Origin: Trichomonas vaginalis G3
Lineage: Eukaryota > Parabasalia > Trichomonadida > Trichomonadidae
Direction of reading: 5' to 3'
Length of the DNA: 64,000 nt
Assembly: GCF_026262505.1 (NCBI RefSeq)
Contig: NC_067208.1
Coordinates: 11,045,962-11,109,961, forward strand
The translations under genes and the position numbers were made by a program. The notes beneath the pieces were generated by a model. The model was not told the origin of the DNA. It ran no database searches and saw only the letters and a program-made list of their open reading frames with translations. This document shows positions 1-10,272 of this stretch, in pieces (within the stretch, counting starts at the first letter, position 1; each line of letters starts with the position of its first letter).

Positions 1-602
1 TGTAGCGTGAAATCTGCAAAAAAAATTCTGAAATTTGAATGGAGAACACAAAAATTGAATAGTTTACGTCAATAAAAAAGAGAAAAATGAAGCCAATGTG
101 TCTCGAACCTAGGACTTAGATAAGCAATCCCACTGTTTATCCCATTACACTACATGCATCTGTCACCTTAGTCAATGAGATCAACTATATGATAACTTTT
201 TCCCCATTATATTCTTGTGGAAAAGTGACAAATAGCAACTTTGACCCTCTCTCGTAAGTTTCATAATTTTTATTATGATGATCTTACATTTGATTAAAAT
301 CGACGATTTTTCAATTGGAAAATAGTGCAAAGTAATAAAGAATATATTTAGCAAATTTTAAATTTTTTTCAAAAATTTTATAGAAAAAAGGACTAGCAAA
401 GATTTAAAGGAAATTTGAATAAACTCATAGAATTTTTGAAAGAAGAAGGGAGATTTGAGAGGATTTTTGGTCAGAAAAATATAGAATTAAATGAATAATT
501 GGGTATGATAAGATAAGTGAAGGTAAAAGATAATTTTAGTAAACGAAAACGTGTAAAGTTGAAGCAAGGTAATATTTTAATCATTTAAAAAAGAAAAAGA
601 GG
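1..602. other. AT-rich non-coding stretch
   Basis: No convincing reading frame on either strand; A/T runs dominate. The only structured part I see is the tRNA-like piece at about 92-167. It is probably host or decayed repeat DNA outside the recognisable Maverick block. Confidence 0.5.
92..167 (-). other. tRNA-like remnant (A- and B-box-like)
   Basis: Read on the minus strand, this stretch has TAGTGTAATGG, which fits a Pol III A box, and about 45 nt further on GGTTCGAGAC, which fits a B box. The acceptor and T stems do not pair well, so it does not look like a working tRNA gene. It could be a decayed tRNA or the head of a tRNA-derived repeat. Confidence 0.3.
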
Positions 603-1256
603 AAAACTTGTTCTTGAATCTTCTTGGTGAAAGACAAAATTCAATGAAAAAATGTTGATTGATGTACATTGACACAGAAACATTGATTGTGTAATCAATC
701 TATTGAAACTACAAAACTTTGTTCTTGAATCTTCTTGGTGAAAGACAAAATTCAATGAAAAAATGTTGATTGATGTACATTGACACAGAAACATTGATTG
801 TGTAATCAATCTATTGAAACTACAAAACTTTGTTCTTGAATCTTCTTGGTGAAAGACAAAATTCAATGAAAAAATGTTGATTGATGTACATTGACACAGA
901 AACATTGATTGTGTAATCAATCTATTGAAACTACAAAACTTTGTTCTTGAATCTTCTTGGTGAAAGACAAAATTCAATGAAAAAATGTTGATTGATGTAC
1001 ATTGACACAGAAACATTGATTGTGTAATCAATCTATTGAAACTACAAAACTTTGTTCTTGAATCTTCTTGGTGAAAGACAAAATTCAATGAAAAAATGTT
1101 GATTGATGTACATTGACACAGAAACATTGATTGTGTAATCAATCTATTGAAACTACAAAACTTTGTTCTTGAATCTTCTTGGTGAAAGACAAAATTCAAT
1201 GAAAAATGTTGATTGATGTACATTGACACAGAAACATTGATTGTGTAATCAATCTA
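603..1256. repeat. Minisatellite, 111-bp unit, about 5.9 copies
   Basis: The anchor TTCTTGAATCTTCTTGG recurs at 611, 722, 833, 944, 1055 and 1166, exactly 111 bp apart, and the units are almost identical. Because 111 is a multiple of three, a long repetitive reading frame opens on the minus strand, but this is a product of the period and not evidence for a protein. Each unit holds a small inverted repeat (GATTG...CAATC). The sequence homogeneity points to recent amplification or ongoing conversion. Confidence 0.95.
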
Positions 1257-1639
1257 TAAAAATTCATTAAACTATTTTAGCTTTCCTTTAATTAATTTTA
1301 TTATTTTAATTATTTGATCATTAAGTCTCATTGTTTTACAACATCCCCATTCTCTCATTATCTTCGTTTAAATTAATATCTATTTTTAGATTTATTATTA
1401 TATGAACTTTTGTTTAGGTTCTTTTAAAATAAGTTTCTTTGCGAGAATTAATTATTTTTTGTTTTCCTAAACTTACACATTTATAATGAACATTCAAGCT
1501 AAATCGACATTGTTTTGATAATTAAATATGCATTTAATGAAAATATTAATTGTCACTTTTTATATTTGTTAATGAAAATGATTTTTAAGTTATAAGGTGC
1601 CATAACAATTGACAAAGAGTTATACATTTGTACAAACAC
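1257..1639. other. AT-rich spacer between two minisatellites
   Basis: No gene, RNA or clear repeat recognised; T- and A-rich spacer only. Confidence 0.5.
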
Positions 1640-2060
1640 ATTTGTACACACTAGCATATTGTAGCAGTTTATATTACAAATAAAGATTCGCTTTATTTTA
1701 CGAGTTTCAAATTTAGATCTGAACCATGTTGAAGATCTTTCAAATCAATACGACAAATACATTTGTATACACTAGCATATTGTAGCAGTTTATATTACAA
1801 ATAAAGATTCGCTTTATTTTACGAGTTTCAAATTTAGATCTGAACCATGTTGAAGATCTTTCAAATCAATACGACAAATACATTTGTATACACTAGCATA
1901 TTGTAGCAGTTTATATTACAAATAAAGATTCGCTTTATTTTACGAGTTTCAAATTTAGATCTGAACCATGTTGAAGATCTTTCAAATCAATACGACAAAT
2001 ACATTTGTATACACTAGCATATTGTAGCAGTTTATATTACAAATAAAAATTCGGTATTTA
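1640..2060. repeat. Minisatellite, 121-bp unit, about 3.4 copies
   Basis: The anchor CTAGCATATTGTAGCAG recurs at 1651, 1772, 1893 and 2014, a period of 121 bp. Copies 2 to 4 are essentially identical and the first is slightly divergent at its left edge (TTTGTACAC against TTTGTATAC). The period is not a multiple of three and no reading frame is favoured, so I read it as non-coding. Confidence 0.95.
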
Positions 2061-2570
2061 TTTTTATAACTTATTTTTTATTACATAGATTTTAATTCTA
2101 ACCGAAAAATATTTCTAATCTATTTATATACATGTATTTTACTTAATGACATTGATGATATATGCAATTTATATGCACGTTTATCAATTATCAATATGAG
2201 CCATTGTATTGTTCATGGTAGTAATATTTGAATTTTAATAGTTGTTATCAACACCACGTAGCTTTTTGTCCTAAATTTATACTATTTGGTTCCGAAATAA
2301 GATTATAAATTTTTAAATTTAAATTCGACTTTTAAATACACTACTGATCGATTGCTTATATTGAGTTTCTGCTTTGCAAACAAGTTGAGGTTATAATTGT
2401 AAGTTTATTTGTATGAAATAAGAAATAATATATGTGACATTTGGATTTTATGCTACCATTTTTCTAAACAGGTGGTAGTGAGTCATTCACTTAAATATTG
2501 AGTAATCTTCAATAATGTGTAACGAAGATTTCTCTGAAACCATTAAAATAACGTATATAAATAATCGTAT
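2061..2570. other. AT-rich non-coding spacer
   Basis: No supported gene or repeat seen. It separates the minisatellites from the first Maverick-derived gene. Confidence 0.5.
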
Positions 2571-2611
2571 GTCAAAATGTGTGCCTATTTCAATTTTGCA
2601 CACATTTTGAC
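2571..2611. repeat. Perfect 14-bp inverted repeat
   Basis: GTCAAAATGTGTGC at 2571-2584 faces its exact reverse complement at 2598-2611 across a 13-nt spacer, and a further direct half-copy lies near 2667. The GTCAAAATGT core resembles the TTGTCAAAATGTCATG stretch beside the D5 gene arms at 14.1 and 16.6 kb, so it may be an element-end or initiator-site motif. Confidence 0.7.
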
Positions 2612-2712
2612 AGAAATTTGAATGAAATTTAGAGGTTTTTCTTCAAATTTGAATGATGCTTGTCAGAAAAAGTGTCAAAATGTGTGCAAATGTGTGCTAT
2701 GTTTTTTTCTCT

Positions 2713-5605
2713 TCATTGAACGCGATACCATGCGAATATAGTCACAAATGGTGGCATATAATCTTCACCCGAGCCTGTTGGATTTGTTGTGAAAGTATGG
2801 ACATGATTTCCTCCTGGTTCAGTTGGTCGAAAAGTCTTTTTTGCTGAATGGTTATAATCTGGAGATAAAACGTCATTGCCGGCTTCATATTCTGAGTTGT
2901 ATAATGGGTGGTCTCTTAATGAGTGGCTATGGTCGCCAGAAAAGTTTGTAGTTCCTGTATGAGTGTGCGGTGGAAGGTTTGCTTCTTTAATTTTCTTCGA
3001 ACCTCCTGTTTGCTTTGAATATCTAGCACAGTATAAGAATTTATCTACAATCTGCTTCCACGTACCAAAACCTAAAACTGTTGCTGGATTTGTTGAATTC
3101 ATTGACGTATAAATAGAACCAACAGGATATAATGTTTGAAGTATTTCAGTCTTTAATCTTTGAAGCTCTGTTTTGTCTGCTTTCTTATCATATAAATCTT
3201 GAGCAGTGAATTTAACGTTATTTTCATCATTCATGACATAAACATTTTTACATCTAATTTCTTTCTTCGTTGTTATGTTTTCATTCGATGTTAAACCTTG
3301 TGGAAAGTTAGGAGGTTTATAATATAATGCAGCCGCGTGCGGCGGGGCTCCGCCCTCCCCACCAGTTCCTTCAACCGTTCCTTCAATACTTTCTATACCA
3401 ACAGTTGTGAAGAATTCGTGTGTATGGTTTTTGTCTGCTTGCTTATCTAACATTGCTGGTAGTTCATGTGCTTCAAAGTTTCTGGCATGACCTTCGATAT
3501 TTATACATTTGTTATTTAAGGAGTTTAGTGTATCTTTTACGCTTGTACTTGGATTCTCTAAAGGTGCACTTGAACCAAGGGTATAGTTCAATATTATGTC
3601 GTCTGCTCTAACAGTAGTGAAGGATTCATGTGTATGGTTCTTGTCAGCTTTACTATTTAATGTAGCTTGAAGTTCATTTATATCGGAGATATTGTGTTTA
3701 TGAGATTTCAAAACTTTGTTCGTTGCGTCAAGTTCATCTTTCTCTGCTTTACTTTTAATAGCATCTTCCACCTTCATTCTTGCCTTAACTCTCAATGTAA
3801 ATCTTGGTTCAACTAATACACCGTTAACAAAGAAACTAGAAGCATAAATTTCATCGTTATAACCAAATGCTTCTGGTGCTTTACCTGTGTCATACTGTAC
3901 AGTACAGCGTATGTCGTAACCTTCAGCACGAATGTATTTATATCTTCTTTCATTAACATCTTCAGTGCTTATTTGTTCATCCTGTGTTAAATATCCATGG
4001 TAGTCCGTTATAATCTGTTCGTCTGAACTTATATAATGAACATGGTTTTTATCTGCTTTTTCGGCTAATTTCTCTTCTATCTCATTTATTTCAAGTTCAT
4101 GCCTACTACCACCTCCCGAAGAAGTATTTTTTCTTCAGCTCTTGAAGAACGTCCACTTCGCCATCTTTAGTGTCAATAATGAGACTTTGAGTTAAAACCT
4201 TTCCTGTCTTATTGGATGTTTGTAAAACTTCTTCTTCACCGTGTTCGGGGTCATGGTCGTCATCATATCTTGTGAAATCAGAGATGTTGTCATACATTAA
4301 GCATATCTGTCTCAAAAGTTCTGCTATTTGAAACTGGAACGAAAGATATACAGAACTTTCATCATCTCCTAAAGTCAAGTCTGCTTTCTTAAGTATTTCT
4401 TGAATGTATGCAATGAGAACAGAGTACCTTGGAAAATATTCGAACAATATTTCATTAGCTGTTGGTTTTGGTGGTTCTTCTGGAGTTTCTGTTGGAGTTT
4501 CTGCATCTCTTGACTTCAATGCTCTTGCTCTCAAAGACCTAAATGTTAGAGCACCAGGTTTTACAAAGGACTTTATAAATGCTTTAATAGTTCCTGGTAA
4601 GTTATTGTTAGCATTAAGTAAGTTCCTTATGCTTCCATCATGTACGTCCATAGCACTATGTAAAAAATCTATACTTTTCTTGTAGTCAGCAATAGACTGA
4701 CTGTGATTTTTTAAAGATTTGTCAATACCTTTAAGCCAATCTTCATGCATGTCTGATACTGAGCCAAGAATATCATTTGCTTCCTTTAGTGTATTTTGTG
4801 CTTCTCGTAAAGTATCCAATCCCGTACGTGCATTGTTTGCTATACGTCTTACAGTATCTATTTGACTCCTTGTTTCTTGCATCCAACCAGATAAAGTTTT
4901 AATAGTATCCAAACCATTTGAAATGAAGTTCAAAGCATTTTTAACGTCATCTAAAGCTTCTTCACCAAGTACTGCCCATATCTTTCCGATTTGGTATTGA
5001 AGAACTCCATATGAAGCAGCTGTTAAACCAGTATTTATAAGGTTCCATATCCATGATTTAGCAGTTTTTCCATCCTTTCCATCTTCACCATCCAAACCGT
5101 TTTCGCCTTGAGGTCCTTGTATTCCTTGTATTCCTTATGGTCCTTGTATTCCTTGTATTCCTTGTGGTCCGGTGTCACCCTTCTCTCCTTTCAGTTCATC
5201 TTTATGTTCGTTATAATATTCTAATGTCATAAGGTGTACATCATTACTGCTACCAGCAACGCCGAGAATTTGTTTCTCATTCATGACTAAATTCTTTAGG
5301 CATTTAATGTTGTCGTCAAATCGAAAGCTCTTTAACAATTCAATGAGAACATTCAGTTCTTTCACTAATGAGGCATCTACTGTTGAATTTATATATTGCA
5401 CCGTTCCATCATTTATGATGGGAACCTTGCTTGTTGTAATGAATGGGTCATAAGTGTTAAAAGTATCGAAATCAATGACTTTTTTAGTTTTTCCATCGTC
5501 AATGACTAAATCATTGCCTTCAATGGTTAAAGTTGAGTTTTCGTTTACTAATTCATGTGCTCTTCTTGCTTCATTTGTTTCATACGCATATGCAGCAATA
5601 GTCAT
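2713..5605 (-). pseudogene. Tail-fibre-like gene with collagen-like and phage collar-type tip
   Basis: The minus strand encodes, in order, an N-terminal globular part, a short collagen-like GPQGIQG/GEDGKDG run, a long helical segment, KADKNHTH-type 13-residue fibre repeats, and a C-terminal tip with LYPVGSIYTSMN and NLPPHTHTGT. That tip resembles the phage baseplate Gp10/tail collar family and is rich in His and Gly. By analogy it would be a trimeric attachment fibre on the particle surface; the binding target is unknown. It starts 17 bp from the divergent gene at 5623. The gene is broken, about two or three breaks. The tip is almost the same as the one at 13.4-13.7 kb, while the segment before it matches the fibre gene at 34.3-34.6 kb, so it is a mosaic. 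Confidence 0.75.
3328..3358. repeat. GC-rich double hairpin, copy 1 (in fibre gene)
   Basis: Two consecutive hairpins, GCCGC-GT-GCGGC and GGGC-TCC-GCCC, lie in an AT-rich reading frame. The related fibre gene at 34.33 kb reads straight across with 24 nt fewer, so this copy looks like an in-frame insertion of eight codons (Gly/Ala/Pro-rich). Confidence 0.75.
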
Positions 5606-5622
5606 ATTTTAATGAGAATAAA
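5606..5622. promoter_or_regulatory. 17-bp bidirectional start region
   Basis: Only 17 bp separate the start codons of the fibre gene (minus) and the 254-residue gene (plus). The spacer reads ATTTTAATGAGAATAAA, giving a TTTTAT-like face to one gene and AATAAAATG to the other, the same design as other divergent pairs here. Confidence 0.55.
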
Positions 5623-6387
5623 ATGTTGTTCTATTTGCAAAGTACAGACCCAAACGAATACGGGACAGTAAAGCTACAAACAAACTTAGGTCTTCAGAAT
5701 GAAGCGCTTGCTTTCAGAGTTGTTGACTTCAATACTATCGCAACTTTTGTCATAACAGATGAAACAGATTTCATAGAGATTGAAATAGATGACAAAAGAA
5801 GTGTTATAACATTTCCTAATAGAGCTGGGTATAGAATAGATAAAATTGCTGGAGTCATAGATACTCTCATAAATGAAGAAACTATTGACAACATAGATGT
5901 CGAACTCTCTTCTGAGGGAACATTGAAGTTCAGCAGCGAGAAAGAGTTTAAGATACCAAGAATGAGTCATAGAGTACAACTTCTTTTGGGTGCATACCAT
6001 ATGACATTTCCTTTGAAAAGTGTTGACAAAACGATTGAGATGAAATCCGTTCCATACGTATGTTATGGTAATTGTTTATACATTGAGTCTAAAATAGCTA
6101 ATGTCACAGGCATTTCAGGTGTTAATAGTAAAGGTTCAGTAGAATATAAATCCTTCTGTTATGCAGTCAATTCAATGTTCATTCCAAACGTTCCTGTCAT
6201 AGCAACTCATTTAGGTAAATGGGTTCGCATTAGTCCTCATAATTTGAAAGACATGCAATTCAGACTTGTTGACTTTCAAGGAGAGCCTGTAGAACTGAAG
6301 GCACCAGTGCGAATGACTGTTGAAGTTGACTTTTTAGAAAATATTAAATGCAACAGCTTACAAGAGAACTCAGAGCTAAAAATATAA
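5623..6387 (+). CDS. Candidate minor capsid/penton-like protein, 254 aa
   Basis: I do not recognise the family with certainty. The protein is mostly predicted beta-rich, with no signal peptide or membrane segment, and ends with a strand-like stretch FRLVDFQGEPVEL followed by APVRMTVEVDF. That ending recalls the final strands of capsid-associated jelly-roll proteins in virus-like elements. A broken relative lies at 47.6-48.3 kb in the lineage II element, followed there too by a relative of the next small gene, so the pair is syntenic between lineages. The start at 5623 sits in an AATAAAATG context and diverges from the fibre gene. It looks whole. A virion role is inference from company (fibre, ATPase) and fold-like features. 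Confidence 0.5.
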   Translation: MLFYLQSTDPNEYGTVKLQTNLGLQNEALAFRVVDFNTIATFVITDETDFIEIEIDDKRSVITFPNRAGYRIDKIAGVIDTLINEETIDNIDVELSSEGTLKFSSEKEFKIPRMSHRVQLLLGAYHMTFPLKSVDKTIEMKSVPYVCYGNCLYIESKIANVTGISGVNSKGSVEYKSFCYAVNSMFIPNVPVIATHLGKWVRISPHNLKDMQFRLVDFQGEPVELKAPVRMTVEVDFLENIKCNSLQENSELKI

Positions 6388-6590
6388 AGTATGAATGTTA
6401 TGTATTAGGTCATGAACTTTGGTTGTTGCTGTTTGATGAAACAAATGAGTTAGTTATGTCAGTCAAGAGAACAGAAAAATATTGTGTTAGTGAAAACTGC
6501 ACCAAGTCAATAAGATTAGGTTTGCATTATGAAGATGAGTTCGATACTGTTGAAGAAGTTTTGGATAGATATTACAAATTGCTAACTTGA
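6348..6590 (+). CDS. Small conserved Maverick protein, 80 aa
   Basis: This frame starts inside the last 40 nt of the preceding gene, in a TTAAATG context, so translation or transcription of the two is probably linked. The product is a small mixed alpha/beta protein with no membrane segment. A decayed relative sits at 48.43-48.64 kb in the lineage II element in the same order (penton-like gene, this gene, CCG-family gene), which supports it as a real gene. Function is unknown. It is followed by a double hairpin at 6605. Confidence 0.6.
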   Translation: MQQLTRELRAKNIKYECYVLGHELWLLLFDETNELVMSVKRTEKYCVSENCTKSIRLGLHYEDEFDTVEEVLDRYYKLLT

Positions 6591-6604
6591 AATTTTTTGA
6601 CTGA

Positions 6605-6632
6605 CGGCGCAAAGCGCCAAGACCGAAGGTCC
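6605..6632. repeat. GC-rich double hairpin, copy 2 (between genes)
   Basis: GGCGC-AAA-GCGCC is followed by GACC-GAA-GGTC in the space between two convergent genes. The loops AAA and GAA match other family members while the stems differ, which is what a conserved structure gives. Confidence 0.75.
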
Positions 6633-6640
6633 TGACTGCT

Positions 6641-7252
6641 TTAATTTACTAAAACATATTTCAAACAAAGCTTATAGTCAGTAGATAGTTTTGTATACTC
6701 GTTCGAATATTTATACTTAAACTCAACTCCTGTAGTTCCTGGTGTTTCAATGATGCGGATGTTACCTATTTTCATGAATAGTGGAGTTTGACCACAGCAT
6801 TCGATTTCAGGGTCGAGATAGTCAATGACACATTGTTTCCCTGTTATTCGTGATATAACATTTTCAAGGTCCTCCTTTGTTAGAATTATTTGGTTCTTAC
6901 TTATAAGATTTGTCAAAGCTTCTTATCGTCTTTGAGTAAAATTGTTTGGTATAACTGAAGAAGGTAATGGTCTACGTTATCTGAAGGATTTGTTTGAAAT
7001 TTGTGTAAGGGTTGTCGTTGGCTTCTCTTGAAAGAACTTGGTCCAGTGGTGGATACTCTAACTTAACATTGATGTAGCGTTAGCGTTTGAAGCTGTGTTT
7101 AAATTCACCGACTTAAGTTCTGGTTCTTTTTCTTTCAAACACTCTGAACTATAGTTCTTTATGACAATATTGTTTGTCGTTCGTGAGTCAACATTTGATG
7201 TTGGTTCAATTGGAACATTAACGGCACCAGCTAAGATGGATTTGCTTCTCAT
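6641..7252 (-). pseudogene. CCG-family Maverick protein, broken copy
   Basis: The minus strand matches the gene at 21,012 and a third relative at 48.68-49.24 kb. The family has a variable Ser/Asn-rich N-terminal half and a conserved C-terminal half with the signature DPEIECCG (DISCCG in lineage II) about 30 residues after a helical EDLENVI segment. All three copies lie head-to-head with a small gene across a 19-25-bp spacer. Role unknown; the neighbourhood is virion and packaging genes. This copy is broken, about two breaks, and its C-terminal end differs from the copy at 21 kb beyond the shared block. Confidence 0.65.
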
Positions 7253-7277
7253 TTCATATAGAATAAAAACCTTTTAT
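7253..7277. promoter_or_regulatory. 25-bp bidirectional start region
   Basis: The spacer between two divergent start codons carries TAGAATAAAAACC and CTTTTATATG, T-rich on one strand and A-rich on the other. The same spacer with the same genes recurs inverted at 20,987-21,011. Confidence 0.55.
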
Positions 7278-7679
7278 ATGTATGAAATGAACAATATACT
7301 CGACAAGGGTTTGAATGTAAAGCTAACGAATGAAAATATTGTTGAATTCACTGAGACAGGAGCTGTGTATAAAGATGTAGAACTTCTGAACAAAAGAGCT
7401 AAGGGAAGAAGCAGAAACATGAACAAAGGGTGGAAACCTATAAAAATTTATGTCAATGATGGCTCAGGAGGTTCAAACATAAAGTATGCAGAAAGTTATA
7501 GAGTTTATGCTCTCAAAGGTGAAAAGCCTTCATTTAAGAACAGCTATTCTAACCCATATCCTCAAAAGTTAACGGATGGGGAAGTGGATGATATGAATGA
7601 CAGCAAAAATATTAACAGAAATGGCGACAGAGATGCATGGAATTTGTTTACCTTCAGTCAATTGAAGGTTAAGATTTAA
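7278..7679 (+). CDS. Conserved lineage I protein, 133 aa
   Basis: I choose the start at 7278 (MYEMNN) because the open frame upstream runs through the divergent CCG gene, which is conserved on the other strand. The protein is basic in its middle (NKRAKGRSRNMNKGW) and has no membrane segment; I do not recognise the family. The copy at 20,585-20,986 is nearly identical. Its stop codon overlaps the stop of the ATPase gene on the other strand by 4 nt, showing how tightly the element is packed. A positional counterpart (139 aa, different sequence) diverges from the CCG gene in lineage II. It looks whole. Confidence 0.65.
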   Translation: MYEMNNILDKGLNVKLTNENIVEFTETGAVYKDVELLNKRAKGRSRNMNKGWKPIKIYVNDGSGGSNIKYAESYRVYALKGEKPSFKNSYSNPYPQKLTDGEVDDMNDSKNINRNGDRDAWNLFTFSQLKVKI

Positions 7680-8563
7680 AACAATGTTGGTCGTTCCCAT
7701 GGAATATTTTTGACTTTAATGGTATTAGTCATGATATGAATCTCAAGGTATGAACGAGGAGAGATGAGAGACTTATATGCTTCCCATATCTCTTCAAAAG
7801 GTAATGTTATACCTGACTGTTTCCAAATGAGTTCAATATCATAACGTGAGAAACCTTGAAAGATAACGAAGTCAGTTATGAGACGTTTTATGTTTAAAGC
7901 TAAAAACCTCCATGTTTGCATAAGTATTGCTACAGTTAAGTGGTAATGTCTGACTTTAGTTATGATGTTAGCTAATGGTGAGTCAGGCTTTGACACTAAA
8001 CCTTTTCCGGCGAAGTCGTCACAAACGAGCAGAGTGTTTGAAGGATACTTTTTGAAGGGGTATTTTGAAAGTTTTGATAGAATGTAGTTTGTCAGTCGTT
8101 TCATATCGTAAACTCCTGAGTATTGACGTAAGTGGTGTTTGTCAATAATTCTTTCCATCTCTTCTGAAGTCTTTTGCATTCCTGACTGTATAAACTCTAC
8201 GATAGCATAATATTTTCTCTTACGTCGAATGTAACGTTGAAGAAATTCAATGAGTTCACTGTCTGGAACTTTAACGACAGACGCTTGAACTTTACTCATG
8301 AATGTTTTCGCTGTTGAGTCCATAGAGTCTGAAGTTGCTGATATAATGATTTGGTCATAATATGAATCTTGACCTAAACGCTCTGTTATGAGTATATGAC
8401 GAATGAGGTTAAATGTCTTACCTGAACCCATCTTTCCACAATAGAAATACACGCCATTTGAACAGAATTCATAATCTTTGCTGAAAGGAAGAATGAGAGA
8501 AGAGTTAAGTTTGTCTGTAGTTTCATTCATGTCTTCATCTACATCATGTATTAAATGCTTCAT
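7676..8563 (-). CDS. A32-like genome-packaging ATPase, 295 aa
   Basis: P-loop ATPase of the FtsK/HerA-related A32 family used by Polintons and large DNA viruses to pump DNA into capsids. Walker A is GKMGSGKT at residues 43-50 and Walker B is LLVCDDF at about 178-184. The total length, 295 residues, is usual for the family. It would act at the capsid portal in the infected or host cell. It diverges from the gene at 8580 across 16 bp, with TAAA just before the start codon. It is identical or nearly so to the copy at 19,701. It looks whole. Confidence 0.88.
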   Translation of the reverse strand: MKHLIHDVDEDMNETTDKLNSSLILPFSKDYEFCSNGVYFYCGKMGSGKTFNLIRHILITERLGQDSYYDQIIISATSDSMDSTAKTFMSKVQASVVKVPDSELIEFLQRYIRRKRKYYAIVEFIQSGMQKTSEEMERIIDKHHLRQYSGVYDMKRLTNYILSKLSKYPFKKYPSNTLLVCDDFAGKGLVSKPDSPLANIITKVRHYHLTVAILMQTWRFLALNIKRLITDFVIFQGFSRYDIELIWKQSGITLPFEEIWEAYKSLISPRSYLEIHIMTNTIKVKNIPWERPTLF

Positions 8564-8579
8564 TTTATCTCCATTAAAA
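8564..8579. promoter_or_regulatory. 16-bp bidirectional start region
   Basis: The spacer reads TTTATCTCCATTAAAA between two start codons. It gives ATAAAATG to the ATPase and TTAAAAATG to its divergent partner. The same spacer is at 19,685-19,700. Confidence 0.55.
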
Positions 8580-9456
8580 ATGCAAGTCAGAAATATTCAG
8601 AACATAGCACCGAGTCTAACTGACAAGAGTATAAAGATATACTATGAAACGTTATGATGAAACCAACCAAATTCAAGAAAGTCAGTAACTTATGAATATC
8701 CAAGACACTGGGTAGAGTATGTAGGAGGTGAGAAAGCTATTGAAATCAGACAGGTTCGAAGTATTCCAGCAGGAAGAACAATATTATTGAAGAACTTTAA
8801 TGTTTTGAGATATAATGATGAAACAAAGAAGCAAGATAGTTTCCCTGTTGCTGTGTATGTGAACCTAGACACAGGAGATGACAGAAAGTTTTTAAACAAA
8901 GCTTCAAACGGTATTGAAAGAACAACTTATAGCAGAAGGACACCCATTACCTTCTGAAGTTACCATAGCATATAATTTTGAAACAAATGCAATAGATTTT
9001 AAAATTGTCTCTGCAAAGAAGTCAGGTTTTACATTTAATGAAGCAGATGTATATTCGAATGAAAACTTCAAAGCTATTGCATGGTTAGATAATGACGATT
9101 GCTTTAAGAAAATATTTAAATTCAGTGACTCAAAGATGTCAATAGATGACCTTCGTGGAATGTTACCATCGACGTTTACAGTTGAAGGTTCAGCAGGATT
9201 GCTTACAAGATTGTCAATTGGTGGCGTTTGGTCTCGTGAGAACATTGTTATAAAATCCAGTATAAGTGAATTTGCTGAAGAATATATATTATGTTTTTCA
9301 AACTACATGTATTCGCCACCGAAGCATTATAGTATAACAAACTTCGTCAGTAAGTTTAACATAAGACTTGTCGAACCTTCTTCAATGAAAGATGTTGTGC
9401 TACCTAAAGATGGAAAGGATGGACTCATTATTGAAATGATTTTAATTGCATATTAA
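8580..9456 (+). pseudogene. YP-W family virion-type protein, broken copy
   Basis: Broken near-copy of the 293-residue gene at 18,803-19,684 (see there for family features: a YPRHWVEYVGG region near the start and a LPKDGKDGLIIE end). About two breaks. It lies in the same order: ATPase, this gene, the 74-residue gene and the 178-residue gene, with TAAATG joining this gene to the next. Confidence 0.75.
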
Positions 9457-9680
9457 ATGAGCTTGTTCATGAAAGTCATTCATGATGAAATAACTGTTGT
9501 AGAAGATGTTAGCAATTGTTCAGACATTTTGAAGCGTATAGATGATATAAGAAAGAAGTTAGATAGACCGCAAAGCGGTGAGGCGAAGCCCGTGAGAACG
9601 TTTATGTTTCATTGACTTTCTCCAGTAACGAGAACTTTTATGAGATAATATTGAAGAGAGATGATTTTAATATGATGTAA
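9457..9680 (+). pseudogene. Small Maverick protein (74 aa family), broken copy
   Basis: Near-copy of the gene at 18,578-18,802; broken about once. It is joined at both ends by TAAATG junctions in which the stop of one gene touches the start of the next. It contains a double hairpin at 9567. Confidence 0.65.
9567..9592. repeat. GC-rich double hairpin, copy 3
   Basis: ACCGC-AAA-GCGGT followed by a GGC-GAA-GCC stem inside a small gene. The same site in the inverted copy at 18,667-18,693 also has it, so the insertion predates the duplication. Confidence 0.75.
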
Positions 9681-10216
9681 ATGGTAGATTGGGCAGCTTT
9701 AGCGCAATGGGAACAAAAGCATTAGCATTTGGAGCAAAAGCACTTGGAGCTTATGACGCAGTAAATAAAATGAGTGGAGGAAGAGTTTCGAAGACATTAG
9801 ACGCAAATAAAGGAAAGATAGGAGGCTGGGTTGCAAAGAAGTTAAGATTAAATAAAATAGGGCTCATAAATAAAGCATCCAATTTGGTTGCGACTGAGTC
9901 GGAAAATGCTTTAGGAAAGGACGATGAGTTTGCAAAACACGCAAAAGACTTTAATGACCAGATGAAAGGTGAAACAATGCATTTAAATAGAGTCGATGGA
10001 ACTAAAGAAAATGTTTCTTCTCCACAACTTCCACCAGCAGTTCTTCCGTATGGTCCCTATGGAATGTATGTAAACCCTTATGAACGACCATTTGACACAT
10101 TGACTGGTGGAAGTAATTGGTATCATTATGGACGAAGAAGAAAGACAGTCAAGTTGGAGACAGACGTGAAGAAAGCAACTAAAAAGAAACCAAGGAAGAG
10201 AGTTATAAAGCAATGA
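9681..10216 (+). pseudogene. Minor virion-type protein (178 aa family), broken copy
   Basis: Near-copy of the gene at 18,041-18,577, where the features are described (Ala/Gly-rich amphipathic N-terminus, Pro-rich centre, very basic C-terminus). Broken about once. Its 3' end runs into the iteron-bearing end sequence of the element. Confidence 0.7.
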
Positions 10217-10224
10217 ATTCAAGT

Positions 10225-10272
10225 GGGTGAAAAACCGGGTGAAAAAAGAGGTGAGATTTCACCACTTCACCT
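10225..10272. repeat. Iteron cassette, lineage I type, single copy
   Basis: Two GGGTGAAAAA direct repeats, then GGTGAGATTTCACC and an inverted TTCACC. The terminal repeats of the whole lineage I element carry this cassette twice; here there is one. Candidate replication-initiator or regulator binding array. Confidence 0.8.

Noticed and set aside
92-167. A functional tRNA gene
   Set aside because: Box-like motifs are present but the acceptor and T stems do not pair and no sound anticodon arm can be drawn.
585-1229. Long repetitive reading frame on the minus strand (about 214 codons)
   Set aside because: It exists only because the tandem unit is 111 bp, a multiple of three; no start signal, no recognisable protein, and flanks are non-coding.
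2571-2611. Rho-independent terminator
   Set aside because: The inverted repeat has no T tract after it on a relevant strand and the genome is eukaryotic; kept as a simple inverted repeat.
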